IMG/VR virus record: IMGVR_UViG_3300042465_006300 | Location: 1 to 40,046 of that record | Reading direction: 5' to 3' (one strand) | Origin: a virus | DNA length: 40,046 nt | Shown: one piece after another, positions 23,591 through 30,637 of the stretch | How positions within the stretch are numbered: position 1 is the first letter of the stretch | How the letters are laid out: the number at the start of each line of letters is the position of its first letter | Notes under the pieces: model-generated | What the model was told of the DNA's origin: nothing | The model's input: the letters and a program-made list of their open reading frames with translations, nothing else | The model's database searches: none | Translations under genes and position numbers: made by a program

Positions 23591-24409
23591 ATGAAATACG
23601 AAATTAAAGAAACAATTTTATGTCTTGACAACATTAGTGTCGCATATGATGGTAAAACAATTATTAAAGATATTAATATTACTGAACACGATGTTATTTC
23701 GGAAGGTTCTGTAGTTGGTCAGACAATCGCAGTAGTTGGTCGTTCTGGTAGAGGTAAATCAACATTATTCAAAGCTTTGACTGGTTTGATTAAACCAACA
23801 ACAGGTAGAGTGTTGATTACTGATATAGGTAGTGTTAATAAAGATGATGCTAAATTAGTAGGTGAAGGTGATGTTGGGTTTGTTGACCAAAAGTATACAT
23901 TGTTTAGACACAAAACAATTACACAAATCTGTAATTATGCATTGAGAAAGAAAGGTATCACTAAAGATGAGAAATCAACATTGATTGATAAGTATCTAAC
24001 TGATTGGGGATTATTTGAACATAAGGATAAATACCCATGTGAATTATCTGGTGGTCAAAGACAAAGAACTGCGATTATTGAACAACTGTTATCATCAGGT
24101 CATTTTATGGTATTTGATGAACCGTTCAGTGGTTTAGATGTTGGTAACATTGAGAATGTTAAATCAGCATTTAAATTAATTCAAGAGAGTCATGAATTGA
24201 ATACTATCATATTCTCAACACATGATATTAACCTGGCTGTTGAATTGGCTGATAGTATCTATGTGATTGGTCATAAAGATGGTATTAAAGATTATAGTAC
24301 GGTAGTTAAACATTACGATTTGAAACAAATGGGCTTAGCTTGGGAAAAATTTGGTACAGAACATTTAAATCTAGTTAATGAAATTAAAAATGATTTAATA
24401 AATTCATAA
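23591..24409 (+). CDS. ABC transporter ATP-binding protein
   Basis: 272 aa. Walker A GRSGRGKST (50-58), Q-loop in GFVDQKYTLF, signature LSGGQRQR, Walker B MVFDEP with D-loop SGLD, and switch His in STHD. All motifs are intact, so it should hydrolyse ATP to drive the adjacent permease. NitT/TauT family by context. A short C-terminal extension follows the core. Confidence 0.94.
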   Translation: MKYEIKETILCLDNISVAYDGKTIIKDINITEHDVISEGSVVGQTIAVVGRSGRGKSTLFKALTGLIKPTTGRVLITDIGSVNKDDAKLVGEGDVGFVDQKYTLFRHKTITQICNYALRKKGITKDEKSTLIDKYLTDWGLFEHKDKYPCELSGGQRQRTAIIEQLLSSGHFMVFDEPFSGLDVGNIENVKSAFKLIQESHELNTIIFSTHDINLAVELADSIYVIGHKDGIKDYSTVVKHYDLKQMGLAWEKFGTEHLNLVNEIKNDLINS

Positions 24410-24410
24410 T

Positions 24411-24476
24411 ATGGCAATCATTATTATTCTTATATTTTTCTATATAATCATGAATGGTCCAGATAATAGAGGATAA
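24411..24476 (+). CDS. Possible 21-aa membrane micropeptide
   Basis: MAIIIILIFFYIIMNGPDNR, then G and stop. One hydrophobic helix with a short polar tail, one base after the ATPase stop. Phage and bacterial transporters sometimes have such small subunits. Translation unproven. Confidence 0.4.
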   Translation: MAIIIILIFFYIIMNGPDNRG

Positions 24477-24482
24477 TTTTTT

Positions 24483-24546
24483 AGGGTGAAATTGTTGTGA
24501 TTTATCACATCGTTGGTACCCACAGGTTCGAGTCCTGTTTTCACCT
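24483..24546 (+). ncRNA. Mini tRNA-like element, 64 bases
   Basis: Ends AGGGTGAAA and TTTTCACCT pair with one bulged G. A T-arm ACAGG-TTCGAGT-CCTGT identical to that of the extended tRNA at 16094 sits in the right place. Between them is one hairpin TGTGA-TTTA-TCACA but no D-arm, and no normal anticodon loop. It lies between the transporter genes and the next promoter. Confidence 0.42.
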
Positions 24547-24567
24547 TAAAAAATAAATCATTTTTTA

Positions 24568-24599
24568 TTTGTTTAATTAAAAAATTATACATATATTTG
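24568..24599 (+). promoter_or_regulatory. Bacteroidota-type promoter (TTTG-N20-TATATTTG)
   Basis: TTTG at 24568-24571, 20 bases, TATATTTG at 24592-24599; gene start 21 bases later. Confidence 0.88.
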
Positions 24600-24620
24600 T
24601 AAAAACAAAATAGAAAAAGT

Positions 24621-25037
24621 ATGAACATTTATTTAAAAGTAGTTGCAGTCATTATGTTTTTAATCGTACCAACGGTATTTGTATTAAACATGTGTGGAGA
24701 TGCATCAAACGTAATTCAAAAAGAGTACTCACCATCAGCAATGTTGAAGAAGTATGAATACTTCAAAGATGTGTCAGCAGCAATTGATGAGAAAAGAGCA
24801 AACATTGATGTTTACAAAACGCAAATATCAACAATTAAAGACCAGGAAAGTTTTCAGTTTCAACAATCACAAGCTGAAATGATGGGTCTAATTTCAATGC
24901 ACAATTCATTGTGTTCTGAATATAACTCAGCAATGAGTAAATTTAACTATGCCTTTTGTAATAAAGGTGATTTACCAGCTTCGAATCTAGAACCTCTACC
25001 TAGAGAGATTAAACCATATATTTTATCAATTAATTAA
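24621..25037 (+). CDS. Membrane-anchored periplasmic protein, 138 aa
   Basis: One N-terminal helix (VVAVIMFLIVPTVFVLNMC) followed by a helical exported domain with a coiled-coil-like middle and two Cys (SLC and FCN) that may pair. The helix runs straight into CGDAS, so lipid modification is possible although no canonical lipobox is seen. Followed after 11 bases by a lipoprotein gene. No family recognised. Confidence 0.68.
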   Translation: MNIYLKVVAVIMFLIVPTVFVLNMCGDASNVIQKEYSPSAMLKKYEYFKDVSAAIDEKRANIDVYKTQISTIKDQESFQFQQSQAEMMGLISMHNSLCSEYNSAMSKFNYAFCNKGDLPASNLEPLPREIKPYILSIN

Positions 25038-25048
25038 AAAAAATAAAA

Positions 25049-25597
25049 ATGAAAAAATTATTTAAATTAATGAGTGTATCAATGATTGCATTGGTACTTA
25101 TGTCTTCAGGTTGTGGAGATGGGAAACAGCAAAAATCTGATTCTGGTGCTATTAAAGCAACAACCCACATTAAAACTGATGCTGAAGGGCATACAGTTGA
25201 ACAAACAAACATTATTGAACGTTTGCAGCGAGACAACCAAATTGGTGAAGTAAAACACTTGTATGTTATTTCATCTTATTCTGGTGACGTATTAGAATAC
25301 TCAACAGTTAAAGGTAAAGTTACCTCAGGTGGCAAACGTTTAAGTCCTAAAACTGTAAATGGTGATGGATATGAAAGTCCAGGTAATTCAAATTATGTAT
25401 ACATTGGTGGTACACAATATACAACAGATGAAGTATTAGATGATGGTGGTGCATATGGTGAATCTGGAAATTATTTATTCTGGTTTGATGCACAAGACAA
25501 CTATCATCAATATTACCCAAGTGGTGGGACATACTTACATATTTCTGAAAGACCACTTAGAATCAGAAAATCTAACTTAACTTTTACACTTGAATAA
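25049..25597 (+). CDS. Lipoprotein, 182 aa
   Basis: A lipoprotein signal ends at C22 (LMSSGC). The mature part has a polar linker, a helix (TNIIERLQRDNQIG) and a beta-rich Gly/Tyr-rich domain (YVYIGGTQYTTDE, QYYPSGGTYLHIS). It would be exposed in the periplasm or on the surface. It may act in surface modification or exclusion of other phages, which is inference only. It overlaps the next gene's ATG by one base. Confidence 0.78.
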   Translation: MKKLFKLMSVSMIALVLMSSGCGDGKQQKSDSGAIKATTHIKTDAEGHTVEQTNIIERLQRDNQIGEVKHLYVISSYSGDVLEYSTVKGKVTSGGKRLSPKTVNGDGYESPGNSNYVYIGGTQYTTDEVLDDGGAYGESGNYLFWFDAQDNYHQYYPSGGTYLHISERPLRIRKSNLTFTLE

Positions 25598-25770
25598 TGA
25601 GAAAATTAGCTTTAATACCATTTTTAATTTGGGCTTACGTTTTAATAGCTTGGATTGTAAACATCGTGAAATTATTAAATTGTGACTTTGAAGGTCCAGT
25701 TTGGAAAGAGGAAATAATTCACGCTATTGGTTTAGTACCAGGAGTATCTATGATAACTTGTTGGTATTAA
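25597..25770 (+). CDS. Small membrane protein, 57 aa
   Basis: MRKLALIPFLIWAYVLIAWI forms one membrane helix, followed by a short loop with Cys and a weaker second hydrophobic stretch (AIGLVPGVSMITCWY). Its start TAATG overlaps the lipoprotein stop, so it is coupled to it. No family recognised. Confidence 0.62.
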   Translation: MRKLALIPFLIWAYVLIAWIVNIVKLLNCDFEGPVWKEEIIHAIGLVPGVSMITCWY

Positions 25771-25789
25771 AAAATAACTTAAATAAACC

Positions 25790-25822
25790 AAAACCGCTAT
25801 ATATTTATATGTAGCGGTTTTT
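25790..25822 (+). terminator. Terminator of the lipoprotein operon
   Basis: Stem AAACCGCTA/TAGCGGTTT with a 12-base AT loop and short T-run. Confidence 0.87.
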
Positions 25823-25854
25823 ATAATATTAAAAAATTAAAACAATTATGGACA

Positions 25855-26082
25855 GTGACCCCAGTAAACAGAAAAATATCGATAATAATGCTAATGCTAG
25901 GAATGTTCTTCAATCCGATGGGTTTCGATATACTATTTTACATGATATTTCAACTAACAGGTTCTTATGGAATTACCACATTTATTTTTTACCTATTATC
26001 AGCATTTTGCTTTGGTCTTTATTTTCACTTTTCTAAGGTAAACCCTATTAAACACCTAATTAAAAAAGTTAAGAAAAATTAA
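25855..26082 (+). CDS. Small two-helix membrane protein with GTG start or a frameshift
   Basis: 75 aa from GTG 25855: MTPVNRKISIIMLMLGMFF, two membrane helices and a basic tail. An ATG seven bases upstream (25848, MDS) is in another frame, and deletion of a single base would join MDS to TPVNRKIS. Either the GTG is the true start or a one-base indel broke the original start. The competing 62-residue frame from 25848 is less protein-like. Confidence 0.6.
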   Translation: MTPVNRKISIIMLMLGMFFNPMGFDILFYMIFQLTGSYGITTFIFYLLSAFCFGLYFHFSKVNPIKHLIKKVKKN

Positions 26083-26083
26083 T

Positions 26084-26112
26084 ACCTGACTAATTGTCAG
26101 TTAAGATTTTTT
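26084..26112 (+). terminator. Weak terminator
   Basis: Short stem CTGAC/GTCAG with TAATT loop, a few bases, then TTTTTT. Follows the two-helix membrane protein. Confidence 0.45.
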
Positions 26113-26207
26113 AAAAATAGATATTTAATGACTAAATGTCACTAAATATTATTTGGCATTTTACTTGACAATATAAATTATAATAAATCAATAAATAAAA
26201 AATAGTT

Positions 26208-26618
26208 ATGTTTGATAATTTTGACGAATCCTTTAATAATGGGAATAAGAAAAATGAGAAATTACAAAAATTCATTAAAACTTTAATGAATATGAGAGAA
26301 TCATTAAAAAATGATGATGAAAGTGAATTAGGTGAACCTAAATCGGTATCTAGGTATGAAGATGGTGGTTACACATTTGAAAGAACTGAATGGGAAAATG
26401 AACATGGTACTATAGTTAAAATTGAAATGGTGGGTTCACCACTTGAAACTTCTGGTGTCAAAAAAGAATTACCATTACAAAAACAACTTGAGTTAGCCGT
26501 TACTGAAGAAAGATATGAAGATGCAGCTAGAATTAGAGATGATATTAATAAAAAAACTTTTATTACTGATTTAACTGATAATCAAGATGTTAAACCAAAT
26601 AATGAGTGGAATTTTTAA
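26208..26618 (+). CDS. UVR-domain protein, 136 aa
   Basis: Residues 88-116 (LPLQKQLELAVTEERYEDAA, then RIRDDI) match the UVR motif used by UvrB/UvrC and by McsA/ClpC-type proteins for protein contact. The N-terminal part is acidic with a helical segment, and the middle holds a short beta region. No zinc fingers, so not McsA itself. It might bind host UvrB, UvrC or a Clp unfoldase. No clear promoter of the N20 type precedes it. Confidence 0.75.
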   Translation: MFDNFDESFNNGNKKNEKLQKFIKTLMNMRESLKNDDESELGEPKSVSRYEDGGYTFERTEWENEHGTIVKIEMVGSPLETSGVKKELPLQKQLELAVTEERYEDAARIRDDINKKTFITDLTDNQDVKPNNEWNF

Positions 26619-26646
26619 AAAATATTAAAATATTTTCATAAAGTAG

Positions 26647-26677
26647 TTGACAAATCAAAAAATAGTTACTATCTTTG
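26647..26677 (+). promoter_or_regulatory. RNA-region promoter (TTG-N20-TATCTTTG)
   Basis: TTG at 26647-26649, 20 bases, TATCTTTG at 26670-26677, followed 18 bases later by a boxA-like GTTCTTTAA. Confidence 0.88.
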
Positions 26678-26693
26678 TAAAACAAATAAGAAA

Positions 26694-26710
26694 ACGTTCT
26701 TTAATTTATT
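26694..26710 (+). promoter_or_regulatory. boxA-like antitermination element
   Basis: CGTTCTTTAATTTATT, comparable to rRNA-leader boxA and to the elements at 15198 and 27629. Being in the 5' leader of a transcript that enters structured RNA is where boxA would be expected. Confidence 0.45.
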
Positions 26711-26844
26711 ATAAAACATTTATCCAAAAAAATGAGTTCTGCAACCAAACAGACAAACTACATGAGATGTTAATTGGTAAGGAAAGATGGTACTTGTATC
26801 ATTGGAACTACGGAATTAATAACAATGGTAAGACTTCCATATAA

Positions 26845-27060
26845 AAAAAAGGTTAAACGTCAGACCACCCCAACAGGTGCAAGTAGGATGCAGTCGAATA
26901 ACAGTAGACTCTCGCCAAAGCAAAGCCGAAGACGTAAAACGGGTTAATCCGCTGGGATGAAAAACACAAAAAATCATTTTGGGATAAAGATATTACGAGA
27001 CAGGGTTACACTGCCACAACAACCTTGCGGTGAATAAACTATTTAATCACCGCATATTTA
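26845..27060 (+). ncRNA. Candidate structured non-coding RNA
   Basis: No convincing ORF, and visibly richer in G+C than the genes around it. ACGTC (26857) and GACGT (26931) close a domain holding CACC/GGTG, GCA/TGC and AGTC/GACT hairpins. Further on GCGGTGA/TCACCGC (about 27028-27054) is a strong hairpin without a T-run. It lies behind a promoter plus boxA-like site. A 25-codon frame at 26767-26844 precedes it and may be a leader peptide. No known RNA family fits. Confidence 0.4.
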
Positions 27061-27197
27061 AGGGGAATAAGGTAAGTATTAAATCTGGACAGTCTCAAAA
27101 AATTAGCATAAGAATCAGTTCAGCAAATTCAAAAATTCGTTTATGGAAAAAAAGATGATTCTGGCTAACATTATTTACCATTAGCACAAAGTAAGTG

Positions 27198-27245
27198 CAC
27201 CATTCCGTTTGGGAGTGGAGATGAGGGTTGAAGTCCCTTATGGTG
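27198..27245 (+). ncRNA. Mini tRNA-like element, 48 bases
   Basis: CACCAT/ATGGTG acceptor-like stem and a T-arm-like GAGGG-TTGAAGT-CCCTT, joined by only 19 bases with a possible TCC/GGA hairpin. It is directly before tRNA-Met. The T-loop lacks C56, so this is the weakest of the mini elements. Confidence 0.28.
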
Positions 27246-27253
27246 AACATATT

Positions 27254-27322
27254 GCGGTTTGGTGTAATTGGTAGCACAAGGGGCTCATAACCCCATAGCC
27301 AGGTTCGAGTCCTGAATCCGCT
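27254..27322 (+). tRNA. tRNA-Met(CAU), initiator-like
   Basis: Anticodon arm GGGG-CTCATAA-CCCC gives CAT with the run of G:C pairs typical of initiator tRNA. The acceptor GCGGTT/AATCCGC pairs imperfectly, and position 1 can be read as an unpaired T opposite T, another initiator-like trait. T-loop TTCGAGT. Ends are uncertain by one base. Confidence 0.75.
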
Positions 27323-27347
27323 TCTAAAAAAAATAATTTAAAAAAAG

Positions 27348-27378
27348 TTGCATATATTATAAACTTTTAGTATATTTG
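27348..27378 (+). promoter_or_regulatory. Cassette 3 promoter (TTG-N20-TATATTTG)
   Basis: TTG at 27348-27350, 20 bases, TATATTTG at 27371-27378, inside the block shared with cassettes 1 and 2. Confidence 0.88.
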
Positions 27379-27422
27379 CATATATTTAATAGAAACAGTA
27401 AAAAATAATTAAAAAAAATAAA

Positions 27423-27527
27423 ATGAAAACAACAGGTACGACATATCAACCGAAACAGTATACGCAAGGCGGGAAGCCTAGTGTGACGGGTGTGTCATAT
27501 CAAGTTGAAAGTGATAAGCTTATTTAA
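27423..27527 (+). CDS. Cassette 3 micro-ORF: 34-aa peptide
   Basis: MKTTGTTYQPKQYTQGGKPS followed by VTGVSYQVESDKLI. Polar, Thr/Gln/Tyr-rich, no membrane segment, with a more normal coding composition than the other two. Embedded between cassette promoter and terminator. Confidence 0.5.
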   Translation: MKTTGTTYQPKQYTQGGKPSVTGVSYQVESDKLI

Positions 27528-27550
27528 GCATTAAACTTAACAAGATATTT

Positions 27551-27588
27551 AAAACCCGAATCGCTAATTGCAGTTCGGGTTTTTTTAT
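27551..27588 (+). terminator. Cassette 3 terminator
   Basis: Stem AACCCGAA/TTCGGGTT with a 13-base loop and seven T; the stem is nearly the same as in cassette 1. Confidence 0.9.
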
Positions 27589-27628
27589 GTCCATAATTTT
27601 ATAAACGGGACAAAAAATAAAGTTTATA

Positions 27629-27647
27629 TGTTCTTTGACATGTTGGG
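27629..27647 (+). promoter_or_regulatory. boxA-like antitermination element
   Basis: TGTTCTTTGACATGTTGGG is the closest of the three to the TTCTTTGACATATTGG sequence I recall from Bacteroidota rRNA leaders. It precedes the second tRNA array by about 45 bases. Confidence 0.55.
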
Positions 27648-27693
27648 TAATTAAGTTATACATAAACTCTAGTAGGAATGTAATTTAACGAGT

Positions 27694-27762
27694 AGTATAG
27701 GAGCGGTTTATCTAGCGGCATTTGGAATGCCGAGCACGCTGGTTCGAATCCAGCCTATTCGA
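27694..27762 (+). tRNA. tRNA-Pro(UGG)
   Basis: Anticodon arm CGGCA-TTTGGAA-TGCCG gives TGG, T-arm GCTGG-TTCGAAT-CCAGC. The acceptor AGTATAG/CTATTCG holds five pairs and the D-arm is shortened. Confidence 0.78.
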
Positions 27763-27765
27763 CAA

Positions 27766-27839
27766 CGAGATTTCGTCTATTGTTTAAGACCACACTCATG
27801 GGGGGTGTTGAATGGTAGGTTAAATTCCTCCAATCTCGA
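27766..27839 (+). tRNA. tRNA-like gene with ambiguous anticodon
   Basis: Perfect acceptor CGAGATT/AATCTCG and D-stem GTCT/AGAC. Anticodon stem ACACT/GGTGT leaves CATGGGG, reading TGG with A at 33; a four-pair stem leaves a nine-base loop with CAT. T-arm GTAGG-TTAAATT-CCTCC lacks C56. Expression as a working tRNA is uncertain. Confidence 0.6.
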
Positions 27840-27888
27840 CTGATATGGTTTCCATAAGCCATTAAAAAAATAAGTTATGGGAAGTTAT

Positions 27889-27962
27889 TGTCCGATAGAC
27901 AAACTGGCAAAGTCACTCCCCTTTGAAGGGAGAATCTGGGGGTTCGAAGCCCTCTCGGATAA
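27889..27962 (+). tRNA. tRNA-Gln(UUG)
   Basis: Acceptor TGTCCGA/TCGGATA, D-stem GAC/GTC, anticodon arm CTCCC-CTTTGAA-GGGAG giving TTG, T-arm GGGGG-TTCGAAG-CCCTC. U1-A72 is typical for Gln. Confidence 0.9.
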
Positions 27963-27966
27963 CAAA

Positions 27967-28023
27967 GGATGGTTACAGCAATATATACTATCAAACTTTT
28001 AATTTGGAACAGTGTACCATCCT
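27967..28023 (+). ncRNA. 57-base mini tRNA-like RNA with a Lys-type anticodon arm
   Basis: Perfect seven-pair acceptor GGATGGT/ACCATCC. Anticodon-like arm TCAAA-CTTTTAA-TTTGG reads TTT, with the same seven-base loop as the two full tRNA-Lys genes downstream. The T-arm is absent (eight bases AACAGTGT in its place) and no clear D-stem is seen. It sits between tRNA-Gln and tRNA-Tyr. A decoy or a processing spacer are both possible. Confidence 0.42.
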
Positions 28024-28029
28024 GTATTT

Positions 28030-28110
28030 CGGAGTGTTGAGCAATTGGCTGGCTCGCTTGACTGTAAATCAAGTCCTAACGGCATGGGGGTTCGAATCCC
28101 TCCGCTCCGA
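28030..28110 (+). tRNA. tRNA-Tyr(GUA)
   Basis: Acceptor CGGAGTG/CGCTCCG, anticodon arm CTTGA-CTGTAAA-TCAAG giving GTA, long variable arm, T-loop TTCGAAT. 81 bases, class II as in bacterial Tyr. Confidence 0.94.
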
Positions 28111-28178
28111 CTCGCTAGGGTAAATTTTAGATTTTTGACTTGTACTTGGCTTTTCAAGGGGGAAATAAAAATCATTTT

Positions 28179-28250
28179 GCACTCTAAGCATACTCGGTGA
28201 TGCACTGGTCTTGTAAATCAGATAACTCAGTTCGATTCTGGGAGAGTGCT
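28179..28250 (+). tRNA. tRNA-Thr(UGU)
   Basis: Acceptor GCACTCT/AGAGTGC, anticodon arm CTGGT-CTTGTAA-ATCAG giving TGT, T-arm CTCAG-TTCGATT-CTGGG. Confidence 0.92.
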
Positions 28251-28256
28251 CAATAG

Positions 28257-28352
28257 GTAGGATAGACGTGCAGCAATGTATGGATTACGCCTTATGGGTT
28301 AATTACCCGTTGATGATTGGATATAAATGAGAGGTTCCAGTTAAGTCCTACT
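28257..28352 (+). other. Structured spacer, possibly tRNA-like
   Basis: Ends GTAGGAT and GTCCTAC pair over seven bases (one G-U) and enclose a GGGT-TAATT-ACCC hairpin. No T-arm or anticodon. The rest of the spacer to 28479 has an AGGA-AAA-TCCT hairpin and no ORF. Confidence 0.3.
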
Positions 28353-28479
28353 GACGTTATTAAATGAATACTGGTTTTTGATACCGCTTTACCGTTAGGA
28401 AAATCCTTATAAGGGCTGAGGCTTTAGGAGATTAACAGAATACAAAGGGGTATGACGGGTGCAGAGAGAGGCACAAATT

Positions 28480-28556
28480 GCGGGTGTAGCTCAATTGATT
28501 AGAGCACTAGCCTTCCAAGCTGGGGGTTGTGGGTTTGAGCCCCACCACCCGCTCCA
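28480..28556 (+). tRNA. tRNA-Gly(UCC) with encoded CCA
   Basis: Acceptor GCGGGTG/CACCCGC, anticodon arm CTAGC-CTTCCAA-GCTGG giving TCC, T-arm GTGGG-TTTGAGC-CCCAC. TCCA follows the acceptor, so CCA may be encoded here, unlike in the other tRNAs. Confidence 0.93.
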
Positions 28557-28603
28557 CGGGCTGTTATATTTTAAGCTCTTATGATAGAGGTAAAAAATAG
28601 AAT

Positions 28604-28675
28604 GCGGGCGTAGCACAACGGTTAGTGCATCGGTTTACCAAATCGAGGATGCCAGTTCGATTCTGGCCGTCTGCT
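28604..28675 (+). tRNA. tRNA, probable Gly(ACC)
   Basis: Acceptor GCGGGCG/CGTCTGC with two G-U pairs, anticodon arm TCGGT-TTACCAA-ATCGA giving ACC, T-arm GCCAG-TTCGATT-CTGGC. An A34 Gly tRNA is rare in bacteria, so anticodon assignment needs a check. Confidence 0.75.
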
Positions 28676-28680
28676 CACAT

Positions 28681-28831
28681 GGGGTTGCTTGCGGTGAGGT
28701 GAACCGACCCGCCACGATAAGGCGGTGCTATAGCAGCTAAGGTCAAAAAGTGAATATGAGGCGTTGGTCGACAAACAAATCATTGAAGCGAAGTAGATAG
28801 GGTAACCTAGGTTCGATTCCCCCCAGCCCCA
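28681..28831 (+). tRNA. Extended tRNA-like gene, 151 bases, Ile(GAU)-like
   Basis: Acceptor GGGGTTG/CAGCCCC, D-arm CGG/CCG, anticodon arm CCGCC-ACGATAA-GGCGG that reads GAT with C at 33, then TGCTATAGCA, about 60 extra bases, TAGG-GTAA-CCTA, and a weak T-arm around GGTTCGATTCC. It shares CATTGAAG and GATAGGGT with the insert of the extended gene at 16094. It is too short for a tmRNA although the 3' end resembles one. Confidence 0.42.
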
Positions 28832-28865
28832 CTAAAATAATATAAAACAATAAAAATTAAACATT

Positions 28866-28910
28866 ATGAAAAACTTAACAATCATTTCAAAAAAGAAGAA
28901 GAAACGTTAG
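28866..28910 (+). CDS. Possible 14-aa basic peptide
   Basis: MKNLTIISKKKKKR then stop, after an A-rich leader, followed by a GCACTCG/CGAGTGT hairpin. It recalls the micro-ORF cassettes but lacks their promoter. Weak evidence for translation. Confidence 0.25.
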   Translation: MKNLTIISKKKKKR

Positions 28911-28953
28911 GGCACTCGGCTGTAAAAGTTACGAGTGTCATAAGAAGAAATAT

Positions 28954-29026
28954 GCGCTCGTAACTCAGTTGGTAGAGTAGTAAACTTTTAATTTACGAGT
29001 CACAGGTTCGAACCCTGTCGGGCGCA
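28954..29026 (+). tRNA. tRNA-Lys(UUU), first copy
   Basis: Acceptor GCGCTCG/CGGGCGC, anticodon arm GTAAA-CTTTTAA-TTTAC giving TTT, T-arm ACAGG-TTCGAAC-CCTGT, discriminator A. Confidence 0.94.
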
Positions 29027-29061
29027 CATAGACACATAGACACAATAAATGGCTATGTTAT

Positions 29062-29134
29062 GCGCCTGAAGCTCATGTGGACGGGCTTCCCGCTTTTAAC
29101 GGGAAGGTAGAGGGTTCGAGGCCCTCCAGGTGCA
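29062..29134 (+). tRNA. tRNA-Lys(UUU), second copy
   Basis: Acceptor GCGCCTG/CAGGTGC, anticodon arm TCCCG-CTTTTAA-CGGGA giving TTT, T-arm GAGGG-TTCGAGG-CCCTC. Same anticodon loop as the first copy but different stems, so not a recent duplicate. Confidence 0.92.
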
Positions 29135-29148
29135 CTAAATTATTTATA

Positions 29149-29397
29149 ATGGAAAATCTAACAGTATTATTTTTACACACCCAACATCGTGCACAGTCAC
29201 ATCAATTTATTGTTGGTGATGATGGTTTAGTAGATTATCATTCAAATAGAATTATACCTAGAGAATGTTTTGATAGATTCTTAATTGATTACCCAATGTT
29301 TAATGTAATAAGGGCTGAAGTATGTCAAAGAATATCTACCCCAGATGGTCCAAAGGAGTACATATGGGTAAATATTGAAAGATATAAAGGCGGTTAA
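29149..29397 (+). CDS. Hypothetical protein, 82 aa
   Basis: The start at 29149 (MENLTVLFLHTQHRAQSHQF) is chosen because the longer frame upstream runs through tRNA-Lys. Beta-rich small protein with GDDGLVDYHSNRII and a C-terminal strand EYIWVNIERYKGG. No family recognised. Its stop touches the stop of the leftward homing endonuclease. Confidence 0.65.
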   Translation: MENLTVLFLHTQHRAQSHQFIVGDDGLVDYHSNRIIPRECFDRFLIDYPMFNVIRAEVCQRISTPDGPKEYIWVNIERYKGG

Positions 29398-30171
29398 TTA
29401 CCTACCTTGAGATGCGTATTCTTTCTTATAGTTCTTTGAGTTTTTACTTTTAGATGTAATGTTTAAAAATTTTTCTTTTAACTCATGTAATGTATTTGCT
29501 ACTATATGGTTTTTATGTTTTTTTTGTAAACCATTTTTAACTCTAGATAATTTACTACTAGAAAAATTAAAAACCGTTGTTTTAATACATTCTGAAATAC
29601 TTTTAAAATATTGTGGCTTGTATTCATCTATTTTAGTGATATAAATTGGTGTTTCGGGTAACCAACCTTTATTATTATTTTTAGTGTTTCTTATATTAAT
29701 GTTTAATTTTGTTTTATCATAATTAAAAATAAAATTTTTAGCATATCTATTTTTATTATTTAAAACAGCTAAAATATTCGCTCTAGCGATTTTTAAAGTT
29801 TCAGAAGCTTCTAATATTGAATTAAATTCAATTATTTCTTCAGTTAAAATATTTTGACTAAATATTTTTTTTGCATGTGATGGTGTGAAACCTAATCGAC
29901 CTTGACCACCTTTAGTATAATTTACTAAACACCCACCTTCTGAAATTAATTTATACCCTGATATCAATTCAATTTCTTTCTTCAAAGCTAAATCAAAACT
30001 GATATTATCTATAATTATTTCAACTTTGTAACCAACTTTATTAACTACATTTAACCAATGTTTATTTCTTGAATGTTTAGAATTTGCTCTACTATAGTAT
30101 TTATCAGAACCAACACCAATGTAAAATACGTCATTTGTGTCTAATCTAATATGTTTATAAACGTATGCCAT
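29398..30171 (-). CDS. GIY-YIG homing endonuclease
   Basis: 257 aa. The N-terminal GIY-YIG domain begins AYVYKHIRLDTNDVFYIGVG with the KEIELISGYK helix and YTKGGQG loop. The middle has a NUMOD-like DNA-binding segment (FSQNILTEEIIEFNSILEAS, ANILAVLNN). The C-terminus, SKSKNSKNYKKEYASQGR, looks unlike a nuclease and resembles the C-terminus of the tiny basic protein encoded at 30377-30523. It would cut a specific DNA site and spread as a selfish gene. Its 5' end overlaps an RHH protein by 17 bases. Confidence 0.85.
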   Translation of the reverse strand: MAYVYKHIRLDTNDVFYIGVGSDKYYSRANSKHSRNKHWLNVVNKVGYKVEIIIDNISFDLALKKEIELISGYKLISEGGCLVNYTKGGQGRLGFTPSHAKKIFSQNILTEEIIEFNSILEASETLKIARANILAVLNNKNRYAKNFIFNYDKTKLNINIRNTKNNNKGWLPETPIYITKIDEYKPQYFKSISECIKTTVFNFSSSKLSRVKNGLQKKHKNHIVANTLHELKEKFLNITSKSKNSKNYKKEYASQGR

Positions 30172-30310
30172 TTTCTAAATCTTTATTTATTAGTGTTCTT
30201 ATTCTTTTAGATAATGAATACCCATTTTTATCACAATGTATTTTATAATTTTTAATTACATCCTTTTCAATTCTGATATTAATTAAAACTTTTTTTTCTT
30301 TTTCTTCCAT
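30155..30310 (-). CDS. Ribbon-helix-helix DNA-binding protein, 51 aa
   Basis: Start at 30310 (MEEKEKKVLINIRIEKDVIK); an upstream ATG adds 12 residues (MYIFIVKQKIYN) that do not belong to the fold. VLINIRIEKDVIKNYKIHC is a typical RHH strand-helix, followed by GYSLSKRIRTLINKDLEN. Arc/MetJ-type repressors and antitoxins have this size. It overlaps the endonuclease, suggesting autorepression of that selfish unit. Confidence 0.72.
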   Translation of the reverse strand: MEEKEKKVLINIRIEKDVIKNYKIHCDKNGYSLSKRIRTLINKDLENGIRL

Positions 30311-30376
30311 ATTGTAAATTTTTTGCTTTACAATAAATATGTACAAAATTATTAAAAGATTAATAATTGAAAAAAA

Positions 30377-30523
30377 TTATCTTCCTTGACCTTTATTTAA
30401 TTTTTTATAATGTTTAGAACTTTTAAGTTTAGAGTACTTAGAAGTCGAATGAATACCTGGTCTCTTTTTAGTAACCTTTCTTAATGAAGATGATGCGTTA
30501 CTAGATTTAGTTGCTTTTGCCAT
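30377..30523 (-). CDS. Tiny basic Ser/Lys-rich protein, 48 aa
   Basis: MAKATKSSNASSSLRKVTKK, then RPGIHSTSKYSK, ending KHYKKLNKGQGR. I recall conserved short basic proteins of this kind in large phages. Its C-terminus is paralogous to that of the neighbouring homing endonuclease (SKxSKxYKK...QGR). A nucleic-acid-binding or head-associated role would suit the charge but is inference. Confidence 0.7.
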   Translation of the reverse strand: MAKATKSSNASSSLRKVTKKRPGIHSTSKYSKLKSSKHYKKLNKGQGR

Positions 30524-30568
30524 AACTATAATTTTACAAATAAATATATAAGACAAATATTAAATACG

Positions 30569-30582
30569 ATATTTATAATAAA
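30569..30582 (+). promoter_or_regulatory. Candidate late-type element ATATTTATAATAAA
   Basis: Exact third copy of the 14-base element seen before the holin-like and lysozyme genes. Here it is followed six bases later by a hairpin with T-run, so its role is less clear. Confidence 0.4.
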
Positions 30583-30587
30583 ATATT

Positions 30588-30616
30588 AATCAACTGAAGG
30601 GTTGATTTTTTGTTTT
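30588..30616 (+). terminator. Terminator-like hairpin overlapping a promoter
   Basis: AATCAAC/GTTGATT with a six-base loop and T-run. The 3' arm contains the TTG (30602-30604) of the next promoter. Confidence 0.65.
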
Positions 30617-30632
30617 TTTAATTGTATATTTG
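30602..30632 (+). promoter_or_regulatory. Bacteroidota-type promoter (TTG-N20-TATATTTG)
   Basis: TTG at 30602-30604, 20 bases, TATATTTG at 30625-30632, five bases before the ATG at 30638; probably a leaderless transcript. Confidence 0.86.
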
Positions 30633-30637
30633 TAATT